5,645 nucleotides of DNA from Pseudomonadota bacterium (GCA_023433965.1 JAEYTQ010000552.1:1-5645), one strand, 5' to 3'. Shown: positions 1 to 5,509, numbered from the stretch's first letter. A program made the numbers and translations. The notes: generated by a model from the sequence alone, not told the origin.

Positions 1-56
1 ACCTCCGACCCCTAGTCTCCCAGACTAGTGCGCTAACCGGGCTGCGCCACGCTCCG
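1..56 (-). tRNA. tRNA-Pro (anticodon GGG), partial
   Basis: The minus strand reads as the 5' three quarters of a tRNA. It has a 7-nt acceptor strand CGGAGCG starting at 56, TG, a D-stem GCGC/GCGC around the loop AGCCCGGTTA, an anticodon stem CTAGT/ACTAG with the 7-nt loop CTGGGAG, a 5-nt variable region and the start of the T-stem (GGAGG). The middle of the loop gives anticodon GGG at 19-21, which reads proline CCC/CCU codons. The C at the 5' end and the CGGAGCG acceptor fit bacterial proline tRNAs. The rest of the T-arm, the 3' acceptor strand and the CCA lie beyond the left edge, so pairing of the acceptor stem cannot be checked. It lies downstream of the MerR gene on the same strand. Confidence 0.93.
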
Positions 57-169
57 AACGTCGTTCCATTAGCTAGGATCGCCGCTTTGCGCAAGGCGAG
101 GCCGCAGCATTTTGGTGCGACCGGCCCCACGGCCCCGGAACTGCCCGCAAAGCCGGCCGGTTGCGGCCC
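57..169 (-). other. GC-rich spacer between the MerR gene and tRNA-Pro, with possible tRNA promoter
   Basis: This 113-bp spacer holds no gene that I can support. On the minus strand a TTGCGC at 90-95 and a GCTAAT at 69-74 nearby, just before the tRNA, could be weak -35/-10 elements, but the 15-bp spacing is short and the match is poor. An 11-nt odd palindrome, GAACG-T-CGTTC, sits at 56-66 against the tRNA 5' end. Farther up, ACCGGCC (120-126) can pair with GGCCGGT (155-161) around a 28-nt GC-rich loop. No T-tract follows it in the leftward direction, so it is not a standard terminator. Whether the tRNA is transcribed alone or by read-through from the MerR gene cannot be decided here. Confidence 0.35.
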
Positions 170-748
170 CTATCCGTCCTTCAGCGCCTGGTCCAGCATC
201 TCGCGGCAGGCGACGAGGTCGGCGAGCGCCCGCCCCAGGCGCTCCCGGTCGAGCGCGCTGGGGCCGGCGGGCGCGACGGGCGCGCCGCCCTTGCGGAAGG
301 TGGTGAGGATCTCCTCGTCGTCGATCTCGCTGAAGCGGAAGTCGATGCCTTCTTCCTCATCGCCCTGGAAGTCGTCATCGTCGGTGTCGGTGACGCCCTT
401 GATGGGGGCCTCGTCCTCGGGCTCCATCAGGCTCGCGCCGATGGCGTCCTCGATGGCGCCGAAGGAGACGGCGGCCGCGCTGTCCGCGAGGCCCTGCACC
501 GATTTGACGCCGTGCTCCTTCAGGATCCGCTGCACGCCGCGGATGGTGTAGCCCTCGCCGTAGAGCAGGCGGCGGATGCCCTTGAGCAGGTCGACGTCGT
601 CGGGGCGGTAATAGCGGCGGCCGCCGCTGCGCTTCATCGGCTTGATCTGCGAGAAGCGGGTCTCCCAGAACCGCAGCACGTGCTGCGGAATGTCGAGTTC
701 CTGCGCTACTTCGCTGATGGTTCGGAACGCATCCGGCGCCTTGTCCAA
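170..748 (-). CDS. MerR-family transcriptional regulator (MlrA/CarA-like DNA-binding domain)
   Basis: Predicted 192-residue DNA-binding protein. Residues about 9-30 form the MerR helix-turn-helix ([20 protein letters not shown]), followed by the wing with [14 protein letters not shown] at 42-55 and a second helical part to about 85. The VLRFWETRF pattern is typical of the MlrA/CarA/CarH branch rather than the metal sensors. The only cysteine is C181, so the usual metal-binding cysteines are missing. After residue 90 there is no recognisable ligand domain: a low-complexity, strongly acidic stretch (about 109-147, including [11 protein letters not shown]) precedes a short C-terminal helix. The start is a TTG at 746-748, chosen because AAGGA (756-760) lies 7 nt upstream and the MerR fold begins at once. 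It follows ihfA by 24 bp and is probably cotranscribed with it. Its target and signal are unknown. Confidence 0.88.
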   Translation of the reverse strand: MDKAPDAFRTISEVAQELDIPQHVLRFWETRFSQIKPMKRSGGRRYYRPDDVDLLKGIRRLLYGEGYTIRGVQRILKEHGVKSVQGLADSAAAVSFGAIEDAIGASLMEPEDEAPIKGVTDTDDDDFQGDEEEGIDFRFSEIDDEEILTTFRKGGAPVAPAGPSALDRERLGRALADLVACREMLDQALKDG

Positions 749-755
749 AGGCCAG

Positions 756-760
756 TCCTT
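756..760 (-). promoter_or_regulatory. Ribosome-binding site that decides the TTG start of the MerR gene
   Basis: The minus strand reads AAGGA followed by seven bases and then TTG GAC AAG. No ATG or GTG in frame lies in the 24 bp between the ihfA stop and this TTG, and a start further inside would cut into the helix-turn-helix. The TTG is therefore the best start. Confidence 0.65.
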
Positions 761-772
761 TCCGAAAGACGG

Positions 773-1114
773 TTAAGCCTCTTGTTCAACCTTGGTGGCG
801 TCGCCATTGGTGCGGTGCTGGGCGTTGATGCGCTGCTTCAGGATCGCCGACGGCTTAAACACCATGACGCGGCGCGGCGAGATCGGCACCTCGGTGCCGG
901 TCTTGGGATTGCGGCCGATACGCTGCCCCTTCTTGCGCACCATGAAGGAGCCGAACGAGGACAGTTTCACCGTTTCGCCCTTCTCCAGGCAGTCGGTGAT
1001 CTCCTTCAGCACGAGTTCCACGAAGGCGGACGATTCCGTGCGCGACAGCCCCACCTTCTGGTAGACGGCTTCGCACAGATCAACTCGCGTCACGGTTTTG
1101 CTGGTCTCGGTCAT
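773..1114 (-). CDS. ihfA: Integration host factor subunit alpha (IhfA)
   Basis: Alpha subunit of the IHF heterodimer, a nucleoid protein that bends DNA sharply at specific sites and assists transcription, recombination and replication. The 113-residue protein matches the bacterial histone-like fold throughout: an N-terminal helical dimerisation part ([20 protein letters not shown], about 9-28), [13 protein letters not shown] (50-62), and the DNA-binding arm with GRNPKTG at 67-73, whose Pro70 corresponds to the intercalating proline. [12 protein letters not shown] (78-89) is the conserved strand after the arm. It is longer than E. coli IhfA (99 residues) because of a polar tail, about 99-113, as is usual in rhizobia. 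ATG at 1112-1114 was chosen. An in-frame ATG (1127-1129) and a TTG (1139-1141) would add 5 or 9 residues (FAVMWGRA type) that do not resemble the family. The Shine-Dalgarno is weak (GGGG at 1122-1125). The beta partner is not in this window. Confidence 0.95.
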   Translation of the reverse strand: MTETSKTVTRVDLCEAVYQKVGLSRTESSAFVELVLKEITDCLEKGETVKLSSFGSFMVRKKGQRIGRNPKTGTEVPISPRRVMVFKPSAILKQRINAQHRTNGDATKVEQEA

Positions 1115-1153
1115 CGCCCTGCCCCACATCACGGCGAACAATTGTCGTCTGAA

Positions 1154-1180
1154 ATTATGAGCTTACGATACGATGGTCAA
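1154..1180 (-). promoter_or_regulatory. Candidate sigma-70-type promoter of ihfA
   Basis: On the minus strand TTGACC (1175-1180, five of six matches to TTGACA) precedes CATAAT (1154-1159, five of six matches to TATAAT). The spacer is 15 bp, shorter than the ideal 17. With a 17-bp spacer the -10 would be TAATTT, a poorer match. Transcription would start near 1147, giving a leader of roughly 30 nt to the ATG at 1114 and leaving almost no leader for the alternative TTG start at 1141. The surrounding 1115-1246 is clearly more AT-rich than its neighbours. It implies that ihfA can be expressed apart from plsX-fabH. Called by eye only. Confidence 0.45.
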
Positions 1181-1246
1181 CAGTGCTCAGCAATGCCGGC
1201 GCAGCGATAATCGCGGCTGAATTCGGCAGAATTTTATCGACTGTTG

Positions 1247-2227
1247 CTACCAGCGCACCATCGCCGAGCCCCAGGTGAAGCCGCCGCCCATGGCCTCCAG
1301 GAGCACCATGTCGCCTTTCTTGATGCGGCCGTCCTTACGCGCAACTGAGAGCGCCAGCGGGATCGACGCCGCGGAGGTATTGCCGTGACGGTCCACCGTC
1401 AGCACCACCTTCTCGGGCGCGATGTGCAGCTTGTGCGCGGAGGCGTCGATGATTCGCTTGTTGGCCTGGTGCGGTACGAACCAATCGATACCGTTCGCGT
1501 CGAGCCCGGTCGCCTTGAAGGCGTCGACGATCACGTCGGTGATCATGCCGACCGCGTGCTTGAACACCTCGCGGCCCTCCATGCGCAGATGGCCGACGGT
1601 CTGGGTCGAGGACGGGCCGCCGTCGACGAACAGCTTGGCCTTGTGGCGGCCGTCGGAGCGCAGATGCGTCGTGACGACGCCACGGTCGGTGGCGGCATTG
1701 CCCGGCTGCTCCTGCGCCTCCAGCACCACCGCGCCGGCGCCGTCGCCGAACAGCACGCAGGTGCCGCGGTCGTTCCAGTCGAGGATGCGCGAGAAGGTCT
1801 CGGCGCCGATCACCAGCGCGCGCTTGTAGGCGCCGGTGCGCAGGAAATTGTCGGCGGTGGCGAGCGCGAACACGAAGCCCGAGCACACCGCCTGCAGGTC
1901 GAAGGCCGCGCCGTGATTGATGCCGAGCCCGTGCTGCACGGCGACCGCGGTTGCGGGAAACGTGTTGTCCGGCGTTGAGGTCGCCAGCACGATCAGCTCG
2001 ATCGATTGCGCGTCCACGCCGGCATCGTTGAGCGCGGCCTGCGCCGCCTTGATCGCCAGATGCGAGGTGAACTCGCCCTCGGCCGCAATGTGCCGCTCGC
2101 GAATGCCGGTGCGCTGCACGATCCACTCGTCGGAGGTGTCGATGCGCGCCGCCAATTGGGCGTTGGTCACCACCTGCTCCGGCAGATAAGAGCCGCAGCC
2201 GAGCACGACCGAACGAATTTGAGTCAC
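1247..2227 (-). CDS. fabH: 3-oxoacyl-[acyl-carrier-protein] synthase III (FabH)
   Basis: Cytosolic condensing enzyme that starts type II fatty-acid synthesis by joining an acyl-CoA (usually acetyl-CoA) to malonyl-ACP, giving acetoacetyl-ACP. The 326 residues match the family's usual length and show the full thiolase-fold catalytic set: the nucleophile Cys115 in AVCSGF, His253 in VPHQANKRI and Asn283 in [13 protein letters not shown]. Other family marks are [17 protein letters not shown] (about 30-46), [13 protein letters not shown] (82-94), [11 protein letters not shown] (160-170) and the C-terminal [13 protein letters not shown]. The start is GTG at 2225-2227, overlapping the plsX stop in GTGA, with a near-perfect AGGAGG seven bases upstream. 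This points to translational coupling with plsX, a common pairing in bacteria. No residue essential to catalysis is missing. Substrate chain preference cannot be told from the sequence. Confidence 0.97.
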   Translation of the reverse strand: MTQIRSVVLGCGSYLPEQVVTNAQLAARIDTSDEWIVQRTGIRERHIAAEGEFTSHLAIKAAQAALNDAGVDAQSIELIVLATSTPDNTFPATAVAVQHGLGINHGAAFDLQAVCSGFVFALATADNFLRTGAYKRALVIGAETFSRILDWNDRGTCVLFGDGAGAVVLEAQEQPGNAATDRGVVTTHLRSDGRHKAKLFVDGGPSSTQTVGHLRMEGREVFKHAVGMITDVIVDAFKATGLDANGIDWFVPHQANKRIIDASAHKLHIAPEKVVLTVDRHGNTSAASIPLALSVARKDGRIKKGDMVLLEAMGGGFTWGSAMVRW

Positions 2228-3285
2228 GAAACAGCCTCCTGCGCGGCCTGCACGGAACTGAGTGCACCACCCTCGCGGTTGAGCATCTGATTGATCTTGT
2301 TCAGGAGATCGTAGTGAGCCATCTCATAGCCAACATCGATCGCATAGGCAAAGCCTTCGGCGTTGGTTCCGCCGTGGCTCTTGACCACCACCCCGTTCAG
2401 TCCCAGCAGCACGCCGCCATTGGACTTGTTGGGGTCCATCTTGTCGCGCAGGACCTGGAAGGCGCCGCGCGCGAAGACATAGCCGAGCTTGGACATCCAG
2501 CTCCGCCGCATCTCCTGACGCAGCAATTCCGCCATCTGCCGCGCGGTTCCCTCGGCGGCCTTGAGCGCGATGTTGCCGCTGAATCCTTCGGTCACGATGA
2601 CGTCGGCCAGTCCCTTGCCGATGCCGTCGCCCTCGACGAAGCCGATATAGTCGAGCTCCGGCAGGTTCCTCGCCCGCAGGATCTCGCTGGCCTCGCGGAT
2701 TTCCTCGTGGCCCTTGATCTCCTCGGCGCCGATATTGAGCAGCCCGACGGTCGGCCTCTTCTTGTTGAACAACACGCTGGCCTTGGCCGCGCCCATCACT
2801 GCCATCGAGACCAGATGATGAGCATCGCCGCCGAGGGTGGCGCCGAGGTCCAGCACGACGGATTTGCCGCGCATGGTCGGCCAGATCGCCGAGATGGCCG
2901 GGCGGTCGATGCCCGGCAGGGTGCGCAGGTGGAAGCGGGCCATCGCCATCAGCGCGCCGGTGTTGCCGGCGGAGATCGCCACATCCGCCTCACCCTTCTT
3001 GACCGCATCGATCGCGAGCCACATCGAGGAGGTCTTGCGCCCGCGCCGCAGCGCCTGGCTCGGCTTGTCCTCCATGCTGACGGCGACGTCGGTATGGACG
3101 ATCGTGGCGGCGGCTTTCAGCTTCGGGTGCTTGTCGAGCTCGGGCTCGATCTTGCTGCGATCCCCGACCAGCAGGAACTCGCTGTCACGATGCCGGCCCA
3201 GCGAGATGGCGGCGCCGGGAATGACCACGGCGGGGCCGACATCGCCCCCCATGGCGTCCAGCGCGATGCGAACCTTGCTTGGCAT
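2224..3285 (-). CDS. plsX: Phosphate acyltransferase PlsX
   Basis: PlsX converts long-chain acyl-ACP and phosphate into acyl-phosphate, the donor PlsY uses to acylate glycerol-3-phosphate in phospholipid synthesis. It acts as a peripheral protein at the cytoplasmic membrane. The 353 residues run full length with the family marks in order: [12 protein letters not shown] (7-18), [21 protein letters not shown] (72-92), [14 protein letters not shown] (103-116), VVLDLGAT (143-150), [16 protein letters not shown] (181-196), [10 protein letters not shown] (216-225), [19 protein letters not shown] (228-246) and [26 protein letters not shown] (291-316). ATG at 3283-3285 has AGGA (3291-3294) five bases upstream and begins just before the first conserved strand. 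The gene overlaps fabH by four bases. In most bacteria rpmF lies directly upstream; here there is only a 298-bp non-coding gap. Confidence 0.97.
   Translation of the reverse strand: MPSKVRIALDAMGGDVGPAVVIPGAAISLGRHRDSEFLLVGDRSKIEPELDKHPKLKAAATIVHTDVAVSMEDKPSQALRRGRKTSSMWLAIDAVKKGEADVAISAGNTGALMAMARFHLRTLPGIDRPAISAIWPTMRGKSVVLDLGATLGGDAHHLVSMAVMGAAKASVLFNKKRPTVGLLNIGAEEIKGHEEIREASEILRARNLPELDYIGFVEGDGIGKGLADVIVTEGFSGNIALKAAEGTARQMAELLRQEMRRSWMSKLGYVFARGAFQVLRDKMDPNKSNGGVLLGLNGVVVKSHGGTNAEGFAYAIDVGYEMAHYDLLNKINQMLNREGGALSSVQAAQEAVS
2235..2240 (-). promoter_or_regulatory. Strong Shine-Dalgarno of fabH inside the end of plsX
   Basis: The minus strand reads AGGAGG, seven spacer bases, then GTG. 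It lies within the last codons of plsX (the EAVS end). It fixes the GTG start and should keep fabH well translated by reinitiation after plsX. Confidence 0.75.
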
Positions 3286-3583
3286 GAAAGTCCTGGAAAC
3301 CTGGTCTGGTGCGGTCTTGGATCAGCGGGGCCGCACAATGGGTTCGCCACGGAGATGGCGAGCGGCCAAGCGCCACGCCGCACCCGAACCGGGGCGCGAC
3401 AATAGCGTTTTGTACCCCCGAAACAACCTCTTGCCCCCAGCCTTTTGCACTCGGGGCGATCCAGCGACCAGCGGATGGAATGGCAAGAAACGCATTGCTA
3501 TCAATCAGATATCGCCGCGCTTCAAACCATCCTTGCAGACGCCTCATGTCGCGCCCCAAGCCATTGGGGCGGAGATGCCTGGG
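3286..3583. other. 298-bp non-coding gap between the YceD-family gene and plsX
   Basis: This is the position where many bacteria carry rpmF (ribosomal protein L32). I find no L32-like reading frame: nothing resembles the MAVPKRKTS start or the zinc-binding cysteines seen in some L32 proteins. On the minus strand a weak promoter candidate for plsX is present, with TTGTTT (3421-3426), a 16-bp spacer and TATTGT (3399-3404). It would give a leader of about 105 nt. A hairpin follows the upstream stop codon (separate entry). A minus-strand 60-codon frame at 3322-3504 starts with TTG, lacks a ribosome-binding site and resembles nothing I know, so it is not called. Confidence 0.5.
3553..3570 (-). terminator. 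Hairpin after the YceD-family stop codon, possible terminator or mRNA-stabilising element
   Basis: GCCCCAA (3553-3559) and TTGGGGC (3564-3570) form a perfect 7-bp stem with the tetraloop made of 3560-3563. On the minus strand it begins 13 nt after the TAA at 3584-3586. No T-tract follows in the leftward direction (next bases are GCGACATGAGG), so it is not a textbook intrinsic terminator. A 3' end-protecting or partial terminator role fits its place between two gene pairs. Confidence 0.4.
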
Positions 3584-4153
3584 TTATTCGCTCTTTTTCC
3601 CGTCCTGCAGCGCCTTCAGTGCTGCGAAGGGGTGGTCGTCCGGATCGAGCGCGGTGACCTCCGCCTCGAACACGGCACCCGCCTTGCGGGGATAGGGATC
3701 GATCGCCAGGAACAGCGCGTCGGTGGCGAGTCGCCCGAGATCGATGATGCCACCCGCGATTGGCTCCGGAGGGTCGGCGACCTCCGGCGGCGCCTCGTCG
3801 TCCTGCCCCTCCTCGATCAGGTCGGCGAGCCGCCGTGCCTCAGCCTCGGGGGCGAACGTCAGGTCCACCTCCTCCTCGATCTCGCTCTCGATCGGGTCCA
3901 GCGTGACGACGCAGGTCTGGCCGATCCGGCCGCGAACGAGCCCGGTGACCTGGACCCGCCCGCCGCTTTTCGGCACGACGTCGAAGCTGGCATGCATCGA
4001 CAAGACCTCCCGCAGGCCTGCGATTTCGGCCATGGCCTGCCGCTCGGCCGCGGAGGCTTCGAGCTCGCGATGCAGCCCGGCTTCGGGGATCTGCGCAACG
4101 ATGACGGGTGCCCGCCAGGGATCGGGCGTGGATCCGGTGCTCGGTCGGCTCAT
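3584..4153 (-). CDS. YceD family protein (DUF177)
   Basis: A 189-residue acidic cytosolic protein of the YceD/DUF177 family. The E. coli member is linked to 23S rRNA accumulation; the biochemical activity is not settled. Family marks are visible: RVQVTGLVRGRIGQTCVVTLDPIESEIEEEVDLTF at about 66-100, with the conserved C81 and TLDP, a variable acidic linker (about 101-129), and EPIAGGIIDLGRLATDALFLAIDPYPRKAG (130-159), followed by the HPFAALKALQDGKK end (174-187). It starts at ATG 4151-4153, overlapping the upstream chaperone stop in ATGA, with GAGGA (4163-4167) nine bases upstream, so the two are probably translated together. In most bacteria the family sits just before rpmF-plsX; here plsX follows but rpmF is missing. 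Confidence 0.9.
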   Translation of the reverse strand: MSRPSTGSTPDPWRAPVIVAQIPEAGLHRELEASAAERQAMAEIAGLREVLSMHASFDVVPKSGGRVQVTGLVRGRIGQTCVVTLDPIESEIEEEVDLTFAPEAEARRLADLIEEGQDDEAPPEVADPPEPIAGGIIDLGRLATDALFLAIDPYPRKAGAVFEAEVTALDPDDHPFAALKALQDGKKSE

Positions 4154-4713
4154 GGCGTGACATCCTCGGAGCGTGCTGGAGGAAACTTGAAGGAGGTGCG
4201 CAACAGCGCCGCCTCGTCGGTCCGGCCGAGAGCGGCCTCACAAGCCCTGGCATAGGCCGCGAGCCGCTTTGCCCGGTCCAGGCCGGTCCCGTTCAAGATA
4301 TTCTTGCAGATCGCCGATGCCAGCGCCTCGCCGCCCGATTCCATCGCCTGGTCATAGGCCTGGACCCGGCCATAAAAAGCCTCGCCGAAGGCCCGCATCC
4401 GCTTCGGTACGGTCTGGTCCCCCACCCCCATCTCGCGCAGATTGTCGTCCATGTCCTCGCAAAATCGGTCGAACAGCGCCTGCGACAGCTCGGAGGCGTC
4501 CCCGGTGGCGCTCTGGCCCGTGCGCAGGCGGCGCAGCAGCAGCCACAGATGCAGCAACAACAGGTCGAAACGCCCGTTAACCGTATCGGGCACCCCCAAG
4601 TCGCGGTAAAACACGGGTTCTCGCGCCTGCGTCACGATCATGCCATAGATGGCTTCAATGGTGCCCGACGGGGCTAGCCGGGGTTTCCTGAAGTGATTGA
4701 ACGGCCAAAGCAT
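4150..4713 (-). CDS. Ubiquinol-cytochrome c chaperone (CBP3/UQCC1 family)
   Basis: A 187-residue protein matching the ubiquinol-cytochrome c chaperone family, whose mitochondrial members Cbp3/UQCC1 help cytochrome b synthesis and assembly into the bc1 complex. Seen in the sequence: AIYGMIVTQAREPVFYRDLGVPDTVNGRFDLLLLHLWLLLRRL (21-63), then the conserved core FDRFCEDMDDNLREMGVGDQTVPKRMRAFGEAFYGRVQAYD (81-121), and a helical C-terminal part to about 163. No signal peptide is seen. The hydrophobic run at 49-60 reads as an amphipathic helix of the fold rather than a membrane span. ATG 4711-4713 was chosen; its Shine-Dalgarno is weak (GGA at 4721-4723). It is the first gene of the leftward unit and diverges from bamE. 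The role in bacteria is inferred from mitochondrial relatives. Confidence 0.88.
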   Translation of the reverse strand: MLWPFNHFRKPRLAPSGTIEAIYGMIVTQAREPVFYRDLGVPDTVNGRFDLLLLHLWLLLRRLRTGQSATGDASELSQALFDRFCEDMDDNLREMGVGDQTVPKRMRAFGEAFYGRVQAYDQAMESGGEALASAICKNILNGTGLDRAKRLAAYARACEAALGRTDEAALLRTSFKFPPARSEDVTP

Positions 4714-4734
4714 TGTGGTTTCCGCAAGCGGGGG

Positions 4735-4784
4735 CGCGCGAGTTGCATTCAGACGCCCAGCCCGGTACTTCAGCGCCTCGCGCG
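4735..4784. repeat. 8-bp inverted repeat CGCGCGAG...CTCGCGCG in the divergent promoter region
   Basis: CGCGCGAG (4735-4742) is a perfect reverse complement of CTCGCGCG (4777-4784). The centres are 42 bp apart, close to four helical turns, so both arms could face the same side of the DNA. It could be a two-site operator. In such GC-rich DNA a match of this length may also arise by chance. Confidence 0.35.
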
Positions 4785-4795
4785 ACGCAAGGGGA

Positions 4796-4809
4796 CGGAA
4801 TCAGTTCCG
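4796..4809 (+). promoter_or_regulatory. Hairpin between the likely ribosome-binding site and the bamE start codon
   Basis: CGGAA (4796-4800) and TTCCG (4805-4809) form a perfect 5-bp stem with the loop TCAG, ending two bases before the ATG at 4812. The purine run AAGGGGA (4789-4795) lies just upstream. Unfolded, it is 16 nt from the ATG, which is long; folding the hairpin would bring it close. Alternatively GGAA at 4797-4800, inside the stem, is the binding site and folding would hide it. Confidence 0.4.
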
Positions 4810-4811
4810 CT

Positions 4812-5297
4812 ATGACGACAACGAACCAGACCAGCCTGCGCGCGGACAAGCGGCGCGGCCTTCTCGCATGCTGGCGCGGCTTGCGCATGCTCGCGGCGAC
4901 CGCGATCGTAGGCGTCGCGCTCGCGGCCTGCACCGGCGAGCAATTCCAGAAGGGTTACATCCTGCCGCCTGGCGCGCTCGAGCAGATTCCGATCGGTGCG
5001 AGCCAGGACCAGGTGCTGATCGTGATGGGCACGCCCTCGACGGTCGCAACGCTCGACGGCGAAGTCTTCTATTACATCTCGCAGCGCTCGGAGCGCCCGG
5101 TCGCCTTCATGAACCAGAAGGTGGTCGACCAGCGCGTCATCGCGGTCTACTTCGACAAGAACCGGCGCGTGCGCCGGCTTGCCAATTACGGCCTCCAGGA
5201 CGGCAAGATCTTCGACTTCATCAGCCGCACCACGCCGACCTCGGGCCAGGAGATGAGCTACCTCACGCCACTGTTCAAGCTGCTCAGCTTCAACTGA
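4812..5297 (+). CDS. bamE: Outer membrane protein assembly factor BamE (SmpA/OmlA family lipoprotein)
   Basis: Lipoprotein subunit of the BAM complex, which folds beta-barrel proteins into the outer membrane; BamE supports the BamA-BamD link. The 161-residue precursor has a long basic n-region (RADKRRGLLACWRGLR), a hydrophobic segment (MLAATAIVGVAL, 26-37) and a lipobox LAAC ending at Cys40, the predicted lipidated residue. The SmpA/OmlA domain follows: GEQFQKGYILPPGALEQIPIGASQDQVLIVMGTPS (42-76), with the conserved GxSxxQVxxxxGTP pattern, then VFYYISQR, VVDQRVIAVYFD and VRRLANYGLQDGKIFDF. ATG 4812 was chosen. An in-frame TTG at 4713 would put 33 odd residues before the signal peptide, and the ATG at 4887 lacks a ribosome-binding site and most of the basic region. 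The gene stands alone on this strand, divergent from the chaperone gene. Confidence 0.95.
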   Translation: MTTTNQTSLRADKRRGLLACWRGLRMLAATAIVGVALAACTGEQFQKGYILPPGALEQIPIGASQDQVLIVMGTPSTVATLDGEVFYYISQRSERPVAFMNQKVVDQRVIAVYFDKNRRVRRLANYGLQDGKIFDFISRTTPTSGQEMSYLTPLFKLLSFN

Positions 5298-5509
5298 GCA
5301 GGGAGACTTCTAGGGGAAGCGGCTTCGGCTTCGCCTCGAGGATGCGCCTCGAAACGAAGCTCCACAGCCGGCTAATTCCATCGCAAGGTAAATGGCGCGA
5401 GGCTGCGGCGTCGTGCCGCCCTCCGCGCAGCAGCTGCGCTCGCGCGCGACTTGCGGTCGCACGTGCTGTTCCCTACGGTCCCGGCAAGCAACCAGAGGGA
5501 ATTGGATTC
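5298..5509. other. Hairpin-rich intergenic spacer downstream of bamE
   Basis: No gene is supported here on either strand. The spacer contains a tandem GCTTCG pair (5322-5333), an 8-bp direct repeat CGCCTCGA (5332-5339 and 5345-5352), a two-part hairpin (5328-5360), a GCGGC/GCCGC stem-loop (5405-5419) and an odd palindrome GCGCAGC-A-GCTGCGC (5425-5439). TTGCGG (5452-5457) followed after 17 bp by TACGGT (5475-5480) is a weak plus-strand promoter candidate for the next gene. The mix suggests a bamE termination region followed by a promoter region. Confidence 0.4.
5328..5360 (+). terminator. Two-part hairpin downstream of bamE, possible transcription end
   Basis: GCTTCG (5328-5333) pairs with CGAAGC (5355-5360). 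Inside, after a 3x3 internal loop, CGAGG (5337-5341) pairs with CCTCG (5347-5351) around a 5-nt loop. That gives 11 pairs in total, starting 31 nt after the bamE stop. No T-tract follows, so intrinsic termination is uncertain. Rho-dependent ending or 3'-end protection would also fit. Confidence 0.35.

Larger units (their letters stand above)
4714..4811. promoter_or_regulatory. Divergent promoter region of the CBP3-family gene and bamE
   Basis: These 98 bp must hold start signals for both directions unless a promoter lies inside a neighbouring gene. No convincing -35/-10 pair is seen. The best plus-strand attempt is TTGCAT (4743-4748), a 17-bp spacer and TACTTC, which matches the -10 poorly. 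The region contains the inverted repeat at 4735-4742/4777-4784 and the hairpin before the bamE ATG, listed separately. Confidence 0.55.

Noticed and set aside
161..1210. Long open frame on the plus strand (about 349 codons) opposite the MerR and ihfA genes
   Set aside because: It is antisense to two well-supported genes, rich in A, R, G and L, crosses their intergenic region, and has no ribosome-binding site or family resemblance. Long antisense frames are expected in GC-rich genomes.
1220..1233. AATTC/GAATT stem with a 4-nt loop after fabH, considered as a terminator
   Set aside because: Only five mostly A-T pairs and no T-tract in the leftward direction, so it would be too weak to end transcription.
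1178..1246. 7-bp inverted repeat CAACAGT (1178-1184) / ACTGTTG (1240-1246) flanking the ihfA upstream region
   Set aside because: The 55-nt separation and short arms make it plausible by chance, and one arm overlaps the -35 candidate without other support.
1335..2270. Minus-strand open frame of 311 codons in another frame of fabH
   Set aside because: An arginine- and glycine-rich shadow of fabH; the real frame has complete catalytic residues.
3322..3504. 60-codon minus-strand frame in the gap where rpmF would be expected
   Set aside because: The length is close to L32 and it is basic, but it starts at TTG without a Shine-Dalgarno and lacks any L32 motif.
3185..3559. Minus-strand open frame of 124 codons spanning the yceD-plsX gap and running into plsX
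   Set aside because: It overlaps the 5' end of plsX out of frame, has no clear ribosome-binding site and resembles nothing known.
2314..4255. Two long plus-strand open frames (2314-3405 and 2837-4255) opposite plsX and the YceD-family gene
   Set aside because: They mirror the codon structure of strongly conserved minus-strand genes and show no domains of their own.
4713..4811. Upstream TTG start that would lengthen BamE by 33 residues
   Set aside because: The added residues precede an otherwise complete lipoprotein signal peptide and cover the divergent promoter region; ATG 4812 fits better.
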